Shown here: positions 1 to 6,277 of the stretch, piece after piece
How the letters are laid out: each line of letters opens with the position of its first letter
Position numbering within the stretch: position 1 is the first letter of the stretch
Assembly (NCBI GenBank): GCA_002309155.1
Contig: DBXB01000031.1
Location: 12,287-21,710 of the forward strand
DNA from: Bacteroidales bacterium UBA1223
GTDB lineage: Bacteria > Bacteroidota > Bacteroidia > Bacteroidales > P3
Direction: 5' to 3'
DNA: 9,424 nt
The notes under the pieces: generated by a model
What the model saw: the letters and a program-made list of their open reading frames with translations, nothing else
Databases searched by the model: none
What the model was told of the DNA's origin: nothing
Position numbers and translations under genes: made by a program

Positions 1-108
1 TACAAAGAATTTGGCGATCCCAAATACAGACCCCACCCCCTACTCAGAAAGATGGTTCGTGCCGGCTTGCTGGGACGTAAGACTGGAGAAGGTTTCTATA
101 AATATTGA
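1..108 (+). CDS. hbd: 3-hydroxybutyryl-CoA / 3-hydroxyacyl-CoA dehydrogenase, C-terminal end (partial)
   Basis: Frame 1 is open from the window edge to a TGA at 106-108 and gives the last 35 residues of a protein whose start lies outside the window. The end contains [14 protein letters not shown], the typical close of the C-terminal domain of NAD(P)-dependent 3-hydroxyacyl-CoA dehydrogenases, preceded by '[11 protein letters not shown]', which is also typical of the 3-hydroxybutyryl-CoA dehydrogenase branch. Such enzymes act in the cytoplasm and interconvert acetoacetyl-CoA and 3-hydroxybutyryl-CoA in butyrate-type fermentation or fatty-acid metabolism. It is the only plus-strand gene here, and it converges on the leucine-rich-repeat gene with a shared terminator between them. 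Family membership is fairly sure. The exact substrate, and so the symbol, is inferred from the tail alone. Confidence 0.8.
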   Translation, partial: YKEFGDPKYRPHPLLRKMVRAGLLGRKTGEGFYKY

Positions 109-127
109 TTCCTTACCAACCATTAAT

Positions 128-165
128 AAACAAGGTGAATTGCGTGTCCGCAATTCACCTTGTTT
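128..165. terminator. bidirectional intrinsic terminator between convergent genes
   Basis: Bases 128-144 pair perfectly with 149-165, giving a 17-bp stem with a 4-nt TGTC loop. A T-run (163-166) ends the plus strand side and an A-rich run (125-130) gives T residues on the minus side. It sits 19 bases after the stop of the plus-strand dehydrogenase and 12 bases beyond the stop of the minus-strand LRR gene. It can therefore serve both genes. Confidence 0.85.
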
Positions 166-177
166 TATTCATGACCC

Positions 178-1887
178 TTACTCCTTGACAAGTTTTTTGT
201 GGACAACTCCCTTGTTGGTTGTTATGCGGACCACGTAGGCGCCTTTGGGCACCGACTCTATATTCAGCTCCGTTGACAGAGCGTTGACGGTCTGACTCAT
301 CACCATCTGTCCGTCGAGGGTGAAGAGATCAACAGTCCTTACCCCGAACGACGAGGCTATGCTGACCTTGCCCTTCGTGGGGTTGGGACACAGATAGGTA
401 GGGTTGTCGAGTAGCGACTCCGAAGGTTCCTCGACACCCACCTCACATTCAAAGATAGCTTGGCGATGGGCATATCCTACCCCATTGTAATTGTAGCTGC
501 GGGGATTATCCGTATTATTGTCATCCCACCTCACAAAACGGCATCCCTCCCAGGGTGTGGCCTCTATTATTGCGGTGTTATCATCGCATGTGGGCTGCTG
601 GCTGACGACGGCCTGACCCCATTGGGGATTGTTCTCAGAAACAACCATGTAATAGCTCTTGCCCATGATATTGTCGAACTGTTGCCATTGGCCGTCCTGA
701 CTATAGTCGCTCTCCTTTCCGCAAGGCACAAAGACCTCGATACCTGAATCGATGCTGTCAAAGGCCCTATCGCCCATAACTGGAACCAACTCCCTCATAC
801 AGACGATTCTGGTAACGCCGCTACATCCCGCAAAGGCATAGCCGTTTATGTAATTGACGCTGACAGGGATAACGATTTCACGAAGGCTGGAGCAGCCTTC
901 AAATGTGTACGTGCGTATCGTCTGCAGATTCTCGGACATGGTTACCTCCTTAAGACCCGTGCAACCCTCGAACATCGATATGGCTGTCTGTGTGAGACCA
1001 TTGCCAAGCACTGCGGATTCGAGCGAGGTGCATCTTGCGAAGGCGTCAGAGTTAACGACCGTAATATTGTCGGGAATGTTGATCTCTGTCAACGAACTGC
1101 AATTATAACAAAATTTTAAAGGAATTTCCGAAACCTTCTCCCCTATAGTCACCTGTCTCAAATTTGGACAGTCCGCAAAAGCACGATCGCCCCCGGACAA
1201 GAGAAGCGGATTAAAGTATACGCTCTCGAGGCTGGCGCAGTTGCCAAACACACCGCTACCAACATGATTGACAGTACTGTCAATTCTTATAGTTGTTATA
1301 TTGAAACAACAGGCAAACGCCGCATCTCCGATCGTGGTGACTGTCGGCGGAATGGTGGCTTCGACCGCATCACGCTCGCAGCATACGATATGCGTCTTGC
1401 TGTTATCCGTATAGTAATACTGCCCCTCGTGATATGCGTTCACCGCCAATGCGCCCCATGGCGCACCCTGCGCCGAACCCGTGTATTCGACATTGGGGAT
1501 AAATGCGAACGCATCCTGACCGATAGTCTCGACATTGTCGGGAATCAGGATGCTTCCTATCCCATAGCATTTGTTGAAAGCATCCCTGCCGATACTTCTG
1601 ATTGAGGTTGGCAGCACCACAGACACCAGTCTGTTGCAATTCCCGAACGCACTGTCGCCGATGGCGACGACGTTCAAGTTGGCGCTTCCGTTATTGACAT
1701 GTGAGGGAATCTCAAGATTAATCAGTCCAGCGTCGGCTGAGGGGTAATCCCAGCCTACGATTTTTGCTCCTCCAGCCACAACATCGCAGTACAGTGTGTG
1801 GCCCGATGGCGACACCACGTCGAAATCCCTCGCCGTCAGCGTCAACGACACACATAGCGCAGCGAATAACAATGATATCTTTCTCAT
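178..1887 (-). CDS. secreted BspA-type leucine-rich-repeat protein with T9SS C-terminal sorting domain
   Basis: This 569-aa protein starts with a signal peptide (residues 1 to about 19: MRKIS, a hydrophobic run, then TLTA-R). Residues about 75-390 hold around ten BspA/LRR_5-type repeats, seen as recurring 'IG..AF..C..L..V.IP..V' patterns with a Cys after many AF motifs. Residues about 413-480 form one module like the InlB B-repeat (VRWDDNNTDNPRS...AIFE). Residues about 495-569 are a Por secretion tail, with the PNPTKGKV start, a DGQ turn and a final KKLVKE. By family knowledge, T9SS moves such proteins across the outer membrane and fixes them to the surface; BspA-type repeats are often linked to adhesion. 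The gene follows the 586-aa gene by 13 bp and has an SD-like AGGGGG 7 nt before its ATG. The target of binding is unknown. Confidence 0.9.
   Translation of the reverse strand: MRKISLLFAALCVSLTLTARDFDVVSPSGHTLYCDVVAGGAKIVGWDYPSADAGLINLEIPSHVNNGSANLNVVAIGDSAFGNCNRLVSVVLPTSIRSIGRDAFNKCYGIGSILIPDNVETIGQDAFAFIPNVEYTGSAQGAPWGALAVNAYHEGQYYYTDNSKTHIVCCERDAVEATIPPTVTTIGDAAFACCFNITTIRIDSTVNHVGSGVFGNCASLESVYFNPLLLSGGDRAFADCPNLRQVTIGEKVSEIPLKFCYNCSSLTEINIPDNITVVNSDAFARCTSLESAVLGNGLTQTAISMFEGCTGLKEVTMSENLQTIRTYTFEGCSSLREIVIPVSVNYINGYAFAGCSGVTRIVCMRELVPVMGDRAFDSIDSGIEVFVPCGKESDYSQDGQWQQFDNIMGKSYYMVVSENNPQWGQAVVSQQPTCDDNTAIIEATPWEGCRFVRWDDNNTDNPRSYNYNGVGYAHRQAIFECEVGVEEPSESLLDNPTYLCPNPTKGKVSIASSFGVRTVDLFTLDGQMVMSQTVNALSTELNIESVPKGAYVVRITTNKGVVHKKLVKE
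718..1665 (-). repeat. array of BspA-type (LRR_5) leucine-rich repeats
   Basis: The array covers residues about 75-390 of the LRR protein. Units are about 23 residues, with recurring Ile-Gly, Ala-Phe, a Cys and then Leu-x-x-Val/Ile-x-Ile-Pro. One insertion at residues about 133-175 ('YTGSAQGAPWGA' onward) breaks the periodicity. This insertion, which contains Tyr-rich 'GQYYYTD', is common in BspA-like proteins. Confidence 0.8.
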
Positions 1888-1894
1888 CTTTTAT

Positions 1895-1900
1895 CCCCCT
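1895..1900 (-). promoter_or_regulatory. SD-like ribosome binding site of the LRR gene
   Basis: The minus strand reads AGGGGG at 1900-1895, directly after the TAA of the upstream gene and 7 nt before the ATG at 1887. It is one of only three SD-like sites seen in the window. The position suggests translation of the LRR gene right after termination on the 586-aa gene. Confidence 0.55.
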
Positions 1901-3661
1901 TTATTTCTTCACTATCTTCTTTATTCCGTATTTATCCCTGGAGCGTACCAGCAGAAGGTATTTCCCCGAAGGCAGAACGCTGACATCCACCTCTGTCTCG
2001 GCAGTCTCCGCACTCTCACTCACCATAACCTTCCCGCCCATGTCATATACCGTGATATCATACTTGCCGGATTGACCCATCCGTATTGTCAGGCGTCCGG
2101 TCGTGGGGTTGGGAGAGGCTGTGAAGTCCAGAGAACCCACTTTCTCGATTCCCGACGCCCATGCCGAGTCGAACGACAGGATGGCGGTGAACAGCGTGTC
2201 TTGCGTCACTGTCACCGAGCGAGGCAGGTGCCAGTCGCCATCCGCCCAGCCCTCGAAGACACAGAATGGCGCGGTGGTGACATTGAGTGTCGCCTCCTCG
2301 CCGTCCATATAGATGCCTCCGCCTTCCACAGTGCCCCATTCGTCGTTGTTGGTGGCGGTCTGCACGTTATAATACGGCTTCTCCACAAAATAGGCGACAA
2401 AGGAGGTGTCACTCACCAGATGCACCACGCGGGGGTTGTCGGTCACTCCGTCGTTCCATTGGTCGAACAGGTATCCATAGTTCGGGGTCGCGGCGATGGG
2501 GTTGTCCGTCGCTCCGTGATAACTGCCACCTCCCGTGACTGTACCCATGGTCTCGTCCGATGAGCTCACATCGAGTGTGTACATCTCGTTGCCGTAGAAT
2601 ATGGCGACGAACGTGGTGTCGCTGGTCAGGTATATCACCCTCGGATTATCGGTGACGCTATCATTCCACGAATGGAAGTAACAGCCCGGGGCTGGCATGG
2701 CGTAGATGGTGTCGTACGTCCCGTCTGGATAGCGCCCGCCACCCAACACTTCACCGAAAGCGCTGTCGGCCGGCACCGCATCCAGGTTCCACTGGTCCAC
2801 GATGGGCAGATAGTATCCCCACGGACTGTCGGGCCATGGCGTAATCCAACCCAATTCGGGCATCATCTGGTGAATAATGGCGACCCAGCCTCCTTGCGGT
2901 TTACACGGATTCATATTTTCATAGTGTATCAAGCTATCATAAGCGTGACTTTCCTCGCACTCCTTATCGTTAAAAATATAACCCATGTTCCATCCTGGAA
3001 AATTCATTACGTCGACATAGCTAGTCTTATAATATCTCCATATATGCGAGCCGGGTTCCGTAAACACATTGCTGTTCGTGGAGCCATAAATGTAGAAATC
3101 CGAATCAACATATACAGGATGCTCAAAATAGGCCTCATATAGATAACAGTACTGCGTATATTCACCGTTCCATCCTCGGCGGAGCTCCATAACTCGGGGG
3201 GCACTGACAGTATCCCATCTCACAGAATCGAGCAGCACCAGGTCGAGTCCATCCTCTATATCAGAAAGGAGCGCGTGATGCCTGCCCACCAACTGATAAA
3301 GATACATGTATTCAGGCAGTTTCAGATTTGAATCGACGGCGTCGGGAGGTGTAAGTCTGTCAACCATGGCAACCAAACCTTTCACCCTCATCCGCTGGTT
3401 TGTATGCTCCCATTTGGCGACGGAAGCATCTCCATAAAAATTCCATAATTCGAACAACTTGCAGAAGCAACTGTCCACTACTCCTCCATTGGGATAATAA
3501 TTGGGGCATTCATCAAACCATTTGGTATAATAATAATTCCCATACCGTATATCCGCCGGTATAGTGTCGTCCACATCCATCGGGCTTGACCCAGAGGCAA
3601 AGGACACTCCGCTCACAAAAATCATCACGAAGATTATCATGCTTTTATATACTCTTTCCAT
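1901..3661 (-). CDS. secreted protein with three InlB-B-like repeats and T9SS sorting domain
   Basis: The 586-aa product starts with a signal peptide (residues 1 to about 24, ending near SFASG). Residues about 30-285 are an aromatic-rich, Asp-rich region that I do not recognise. Residues about 288-356, 359-427 and 429-496 are three related modules with a G-G-G-x-Y turn, a W-N-D-x-V-T-D-N-P-R-x-V core and a closing F-x-A-x-F, resembling divergent InlB B-repeats. Residues about 510-586 are a Por secretion tail (SPNPTTGRLTI, DMGGKV, KKIVKK). The protein is expected on the cell surface or released through T9SS. No catalytic motif is visible. The gene lies 58 bp after the 521-aa gene and 13 bp before the LRR gene, so the three are probably co-transcribed. 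Base composition changes sharply inside the gene: the N-terminal part is AT-rich and the repeat region is GC-rich. Confidence 0.88.
   Translation of the reverse strand: MERVYKSMIIFVMIFVSGVSFASGSSPMDVDDTIPADIRYGNYYYTKWFDECPNYYPNGGVVDSCFCKLFELWNFYGDASVAKWEHTNQRMRVKGLVAMVDRLTPPDAVDSNLKLPEYMYLYQLVGRHHALLSDIEDGLDLVLLDSVRWDTVSAPRVMELRRGWNGEYTQYCYLYEAYFEHPVYVDSDFYIYGSTNSNVFTEPGSHIWRYYKTSYVDVMNFPGWNMGYIFNDKECEESHAYDSLIHYENMNPCKPQGGWVAIIHQMMPELGWITPWPDSPWGYYLPIVDQWNLDAVPADSAFGEVLGGGRYPDGTYDTIYAMPAPGCYFHSWNDSVTDNPRVIYLTSDTTFVAIFYGNEMYTLDVSSSDETMGTVTGGGSYHGATDNPIAATPNYGYLFDQWNDGVTDNPRVVHLVSDTSFVAYFVEKPYYNVQTATNNDEWGTVEGGGIYMDGEEATLNVTTAPFCVFEGWADGDWHLPRSVTVTQDTLFTAILSFDSAWASGIEKVGSLDFTASPNPTTGRLTIRMGQSGKYDITVYDMGGKVMVSESAETAETEVDVSVLPSGKYLLLVRSRDKYGIKKIVKK
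2174..2800 (-). repeat. three tandem InlB-B-like protein modules of about 69 residues
   Basis: Three consecutive units are visible at protein level, at 2594-2800, 2381-2587 and 2174-2377. The first two share WND[SG]VTDNPRV and [TV]SDT[TS]FVA. The third is more diverged (WADGDWHLPRSVTV, TQDTLFTA). A fourth relative lies in the neighbouring LRR gene at about 448-651. Confidence 0.8.
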
Positions 3662-3719
3662 ATTTTCAAAGTTTTATTATTGTAATTGCAATAATTATTA
3701 TTATCTACTTGTCGAACTA

Positions 3720-5285
3720 TCACTCCTTGACGCAGGGGAACTCCTTCTCTATCTCGAAAGGAGTAAAAAGAAGGTATAAGACTGGATATGTAACGGAATC
3801 ATAAGAATATCTGATACGGATTGGCAGTGAATTTTCCATTGTACTATGTTTTATTGTAAAGGGGATCGCCGCATTCTTATTCTCATAATGACATGTTTGT
3901 TCATATCCGCCACCCAAAGAGCCTCTTTGAGACATGAGATACATCGGTGAATAGGTGTTGCTTATATCCATTCCACTCCAGTACAGGTGTTCAAACCCAT
4001 TTCTTTTCTGAAGTGTTACAGATTGTGCTTTGATATCGTTATCCATGAACTGCCTCACAGGGAAAGTGCAATATTGGTCTATATTCCATGATAAGACTGA
4101 CACCATTTCTGAAGAAGATTCATTTAACAAAACCGCTGTAGCGTTATTCGATGGCATGTGGATTAGTTCCTTTACCAAAGGTGAGCATTTCATGTATGCG
4201 CCCTGTAAAAACAACAGAGTTCCGTTTTGGTATTTATATCGACTATTAAGAAGTCCTCCATAATTACGCAGTTCCAGCATATAATAACAAATCTCTATTT
4301 CATTGTCCCTCACATGACATATCTTGGCTGGATTAATCCTGTTGATCTTATCTATATCCAATAAAACGTCACAATCAAGATGCAATATTAGCGATGTGAA
4401 ATCAATCGAGTTGACATAGGCGTTTAGTTCCAATCCGCCAGGGACATGATGGTCTTCTTTTCCACTATATCTCAGCCATTGGGTATTTCCGGTTGTACTA
4501 TTTGAAGAGGTGACAACATAATCATCTGTCAATGTAATATCTGTCAAAACCTCATTCAGGTTATATCTCATGTTATTGTCCCAAAGCACACCCCCATTAT
4601 AATCAGGATAAAACTTGGCCCTGCAGAAACAAGAAGGAACGTACACTGTGTCGTCCAACCCTATTATGTCTAGGACAGCATTATCTAAAAAAGAAGTTTG
4701 GTTCTGATAATAATGTCCCTGCTGTTCTGCATAGCAAACCATTCTATACAACTCCCTCGTTTGCTCAACGTCACGCACTTTTGCCGAGTGAGACGTTGTC
4801 GGGTTTAATGCATCTTCCATTGAGAAGAAACCGGCGAATCCGTGTTTTGAATATACATATTCATATTGGGTCGGTTCACCAGGAAGAGCGGGCAGACACA
4901 AAATGTCATCCAAATGAGTCCTTGTGCCGCAGAACACGCAAAAGTCCTCGGTCGTCTCGCCATCAATCTTCCGCAAAGTGACAAATCTGATATCGTTGAC
5001 CTGATATCCTTTAGGTAGATTCACTATGTGTTCGATGTATCCCGTATTTGTATTTTGTACCATAAATGATGAATGCGCTTTTATCGAGTCGTCATACATT
5101 GTATTTGTATACCAACCATACATCATCAGTACATTGTATATGCTGTCGTAATTACGCACAATGGATGTATATTGTATGTAATTATGATTTGAGGATCGAT
5201 ATATCTGCTCTATCTCTGATATTTGAGCGACAGACCTCAAGAAAGGGATTAACAATAAAAGAATTATAATAACTTTCCTTTTCAT
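3720..5285 (-). CDS. exported protein of unknown function (521 aa)
   Basis: I start at the ATG at 5285 (MKRKVIIILL), because upstream in-frame sequence opens only at a TTG and encodes an Asn-rich, non-signal-like stretch. Residues 1-20 are a clear signal peptide (KRK, a run of Ile and Leu, then SVA before Gln). The rest has many Tyr, Asp and Cys residues. Features such as 'FCVFCGT' (about 115-121) and 'GFAGFF' (about 149-154) recall secreted Bacteroidales proteins of unknown function in which such strand-turn units repeat, possibly a beta-propeller-like fold; that is inference. Unlike its two downstream partners it has no visible T9SS tail, ending in EFPCVKE. It is probably the first gene of the exported-protein operon. 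Its coding sequence is distinctly AT-rich. No enzymatic function is assigned. Confidence 0.8.
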   Translation of the reverse strand: MKRKVIIILLLLIPFLRSVAQISEIEQIYRSSNHNYIQYTSIVRNYDSIYNVLMMYGWYTNTMYDDSIKAHSSFMVQNTNTGYIEHIVNLPKGYQVNDIRFVTLRKIDGETTEDFCVFCGTRTHLDDILCLPALPGEPTQYEYVYSKHGFAGFFSMEDALNPTTSHSAKVRDVEQTRELYRMVCYAEQQGHYYQNQTSFLDNAVLDIIGLDDTVYVPSCFCRAKFYPDYNGGVLWDNNMRYNLNEVLTDITLTDDYVVTSSNSTTGNTQWLRYSGKEDHHVPGGLELNAYVNSIDFTSLILHLDCDVLLDIDKINRINPAKICHVRDNEIEICYYMLELRNYGGLLNSRYKYQNGTLLFLQGAYMKCSPLVKELIHMPSNNATAVLLNESSSEMVSVLSWNIDQYCTFPVRQFMDNDIKAQSVTLQKRNGFEHLYWSGMDISNTYSPMYLMSQRGSLGGGYEQTCHYENKNAAIPFTIKHSTMENSLPIRIRYSYDSVTYPVLYLLFTPFEIEKEFPCVKE

Positions 5286-5332
5286 GATTGTTTGTTTTGA
5301 TTGATTATTATAAGATGATTTTATATTGTTGT

Positions 5333-5428
5333 TTAACAAGAAAACTTAACGGTTAATTGTAGCGCATCCTCGACACCGATGCCTTGCATAAACAACACAA
5401 TCATACAGTAAATTACAATTTTACTCAT
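5333..5428 (-). CDS. putative micro-ORF B, 31-aa leader peptide with GVEDALQ motif
   Basis: The ORF runs from ATG at 5428 to TAA at 5333-5335. The peptide begins MSKIVIYCMIVLFMQG, a hydrophobic stretch like a short membrane or signal segment, followed by IGVEDALQLTVKFSC. An in-frame stop lies four codons before the first in-frame alternative start, so the ORF is isolated. It ends 47 nt before the ATG of the 521-aa gene and lies within that gene's predicted leader. Its QGIGVEDALQ segment matches the motif of micro-ORF A upstream, in a different reading frame, with mostly silent nucleotide differences. No SD is visible. It may be a regulatory leader peptide, a small secreted or membrane peptide, or a remnant of a decayed gene. 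Confidence 0.35.
   Translation of the reverse strand: MSKIVIYCMIVLFMQGIGVEDALQLTVKFSC
5356..5386 (-). repeat. diverged 31-bp direct repeat, copy 1 (codes for VEDALQ)
   Basis: This segment matches 5454-5484 at 23 of 31 positions by hand alignment, 98 bp apart. It holds a short inverted repeat, GCATC at 5364-5368 with GATGC at 5378-5382. In micro-ORF B it encodes the shared peptide motif. Confidence 0.6.
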
Positions 5429-5445
5429 ATTACTCAAGTGTTAAA

Positions 5446-5523
5446 TCATGCCCATTGTAGCGTGTCTTCGACACTACCGTCTTGATAATCGCTAAATAAC
5501 TGCACTGGTTTAGATTTTTTCAT
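5446..5523 (-). CDS. putative micro-ORF A, 25-aa leader peptide with SVEDTLQ motif
   Basis: The ORF runs from ATG at 5523 to TGA at 5446-5448. The peptide starts MKKSKPVQLF, basic then mixed, and ends QDGSVEDTLQWA. An in-frame TAA lies four codons upstream, so this ATG is the only sensible start. The RNA has AAAGGGG 4 nt before the ATG, an SD-like sequence unusual in this phylum. It lies about 145 nt after the predicted transcription start and 17 nt before micro-ORF B. Shared motif, tandem order and silent third-base changes argue for coding. The small size and lack of a known family argue for caution. Confidence 0.35.
   Translation of the reverse strand: MKKSKPVQLFSDYQDGSVEDTLQWA
5454..5484 (-). 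repeat. diverged 31-bp direct repeat, copy 2 (codes for SVEDTLQ)
   Basis: This is the second copy of the leader repeat. It can form an imperfect hairpin: GTAG 5457-5460 with CTAC 5474-5477 and TGTC 5463-5466 with GACA 5470-5473, leaving a 2-nt bulge and a TTC loop. The GTAG foot resembles REP elements, but the coding reading explains the conservation better. Confidence 0.6.
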
Positions 5524-5527
5524 TTTG

Positions 5528-5568
5528 CCCCTTTAGACGTAAAAATTTTTGAATTGTGTGACAAGGGG
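5528..5568 (-). promoter_or_regulatory. possible stem masking the ribosome binding site of micro-ORF A
   Basis: In the minus-strand RNA, CCCCTT (5568-5563) can pair with AAGGGG (5533-5528), the SD-like sequence just ahead of the micro-ORF A start codon. The stem has 6 bp and a loop of about 29 nt that contains an A5T5 palindrome (5541-5550). Pairing would hide the RBS. This is structure by eye only. Confidence 0.3.
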
Positions 5569-5673
5569 AGTAAATTTTTTCAAAAAAAATCTTCAACAGT
5601 CTATCACAAACGCCACTTAGACCCAAGCAACTTCCAATAACAGAGATAAATAAGAAACCAACATTTGATTTTG

Positions 5674-5705
5674 CAAAGATATGTATTATTTATCAAAATA
5701 ACAAA
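5674..5705 (-). promoter_or_regulatory. Bacteroidota-type housekeeping promoter
   Basis: On the minus strand a -33 TTTG (5705-5702) is followed by a 20-nt spacer and a perfect -7 TAnnTTTG match, TATCTTTG (5681-5674). This fits the consensus of the primary sigma factor of Bacteroides and relatives. Transcription would start near 5667 and read toward the 521-aa gene, giving a leader of about 380 nt. No closer promoter of similar quality was found. Confidence 0.7.
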
Positions 5706-5853
5706 CATCGAGAACTGAGATTTGGTCCTAAACCTTAATACTTTGCCAAGAATAACAGTTCGATTAGCCTCCGTTTTTTCAAAAAGAAGTGTTTTTACTG
5801 ATACCGAAGTCCTCCTATTAGTAGCGGAATTTGATTATCATGTTGTTTGTGAA

Positions 5854-6267
5854 TTATTTTACAGCCTCGCAAGTGTATACTCCAGTTTCCCTGTCATAGC
5901 TGATAGTCACAGTGTATCCTTCTTCACTCATTGCGTCTGCCCAGGCGTAGGCCTTGTCGTGGTCTTTTGTGGAAAAGATGACAACATCTTTGGAGGGAAC
6001 AACGCGAGAAGACGCCTCTTCGTTTCGGAAACTGACCACGTGCCCCTCTTCAGCCAGGGCGAACATACGATTCAAAAAGTCGTGCCACGCATCGTCACCA
6101 ACAAGCGTAAGTTGGTGGGTAACGCCGTCAACGGTATAAATAACGGTGTAAACTTTGCCGTTTTCAGCGACGATGGTAGTCTCGTCAATAATGTTTTCTT
6201 TCTGGCAACCGACGGCCAGTGTTCCGAGCACTGCAAAGAGTGAAATGGTGATAATTGTTTTTCGCAT
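5854..6267 (-). CDS. small lipoprotein of unknown function (137 aa)
   Basis: I take the ATG at 6267 (MRKTIITISLF), since the in-frame extension begins at a TTG inside the upstream gene. Residues 1-20 form a lipoprotein signal peptide, ending LAVG before the lipid-modified Cys21. The Cys is followed by Gln-Lys-Glu-Asn, similar to the QKDDE-type surface export signal described for Bacteroidota lipoproteins, so surface exposure is possible. The mature part of about 116 residues is Val, Thr and acidic rich and probably a small alpha/beta domain, with DDAWHDFLNRMFALAEEG as a likely helix and a Cys near the C-terminus. It follows the 161-aa gene by 10 bp and is the last gene of the sigma-factor operon. 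I do not recognise the family. Confidence 0.8.
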   Translation of the reverse strand: MRKTIITISLFAVLGTLAVGCQKENIIDETTIVAENGKVYTVIYTVDGVTHQLTLVGDDAWHDFLNRMFALAEEGHVVSFRNEEASSRVVPSKDVVIFSTKDHDKAYAWADAMSEEGYTVTISYDRETGVYTCEAVK

Positions 6268-6277
6268 AATATAATGT

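Larger units (their letters stand above)
5286..5853. other. 568-bp intergenic region: promoter, long leader and micro-ORFs
   Basis: This AT-rich stretch lies between the lipoprotein gene and the 521-aa gene, both on the minus strand. It contains a good promoter (5674-5705), a possible RBS-masking stem (5528-5568), two tiny ORFs and a diverged 31-bp repeat, listed separately. A further 15-codon ORF (5617-5664, minus) begins almost at the predicted transcription start and has no support. I see no convincing terminator for the lipoprotein operon in 5706-5853. Confidence 0.6.

Noticed and set aside
1796..2563. Plus-strand ORF of 255 aa opposite the two T9SS protein genes
   Set aside because: It lies antisense to well-supported genes in a GC-rich stretch, spans their junction, and its Arg/His/Gly-rich product looks like a shadow frame.
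2672..3142. Plus-strand ORF of 156 aa
   Set aside because: It is antisense to the 586-aa gene and has no recognisable protein features, RBS or promoter.
3662..3719. AT-only hairpin (3676-3682 with 3689-3695) as a terminator between the 521-aa and 586-aa genes
   Set aside because: Seven nearly all A-T pairs with no proper T-run are too weak. Read-through into the next gene is more likely.
5286..5339. Longer N-terminus for the 521-aa protein starting at TTG 5339
   Set aside because: It adds an Asn-rich stretch before an otherwise perfect signal peptide. The internal ATG at 5285 is the better start. The same reasoning removes the TTG extensions at 6300, 7299 and 7830.
5356..5484. REP/RAYT-type mobile repeat reading of the two 31-bp copies
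   Set aside because: The GTAG foot and hairpin in one copy fit, but the other copy folds differently, and the codon-aware pattern of changes favours two coding copies. It is kept only as the alternative explanation.
5722..6243. Plus-strand ORF of 173 aa opposite the lipoprotein gene
   Set aside because: The minus-strand gene has a clear lipoprotein signal and operon context. This frame is explained as its antisense shadow.
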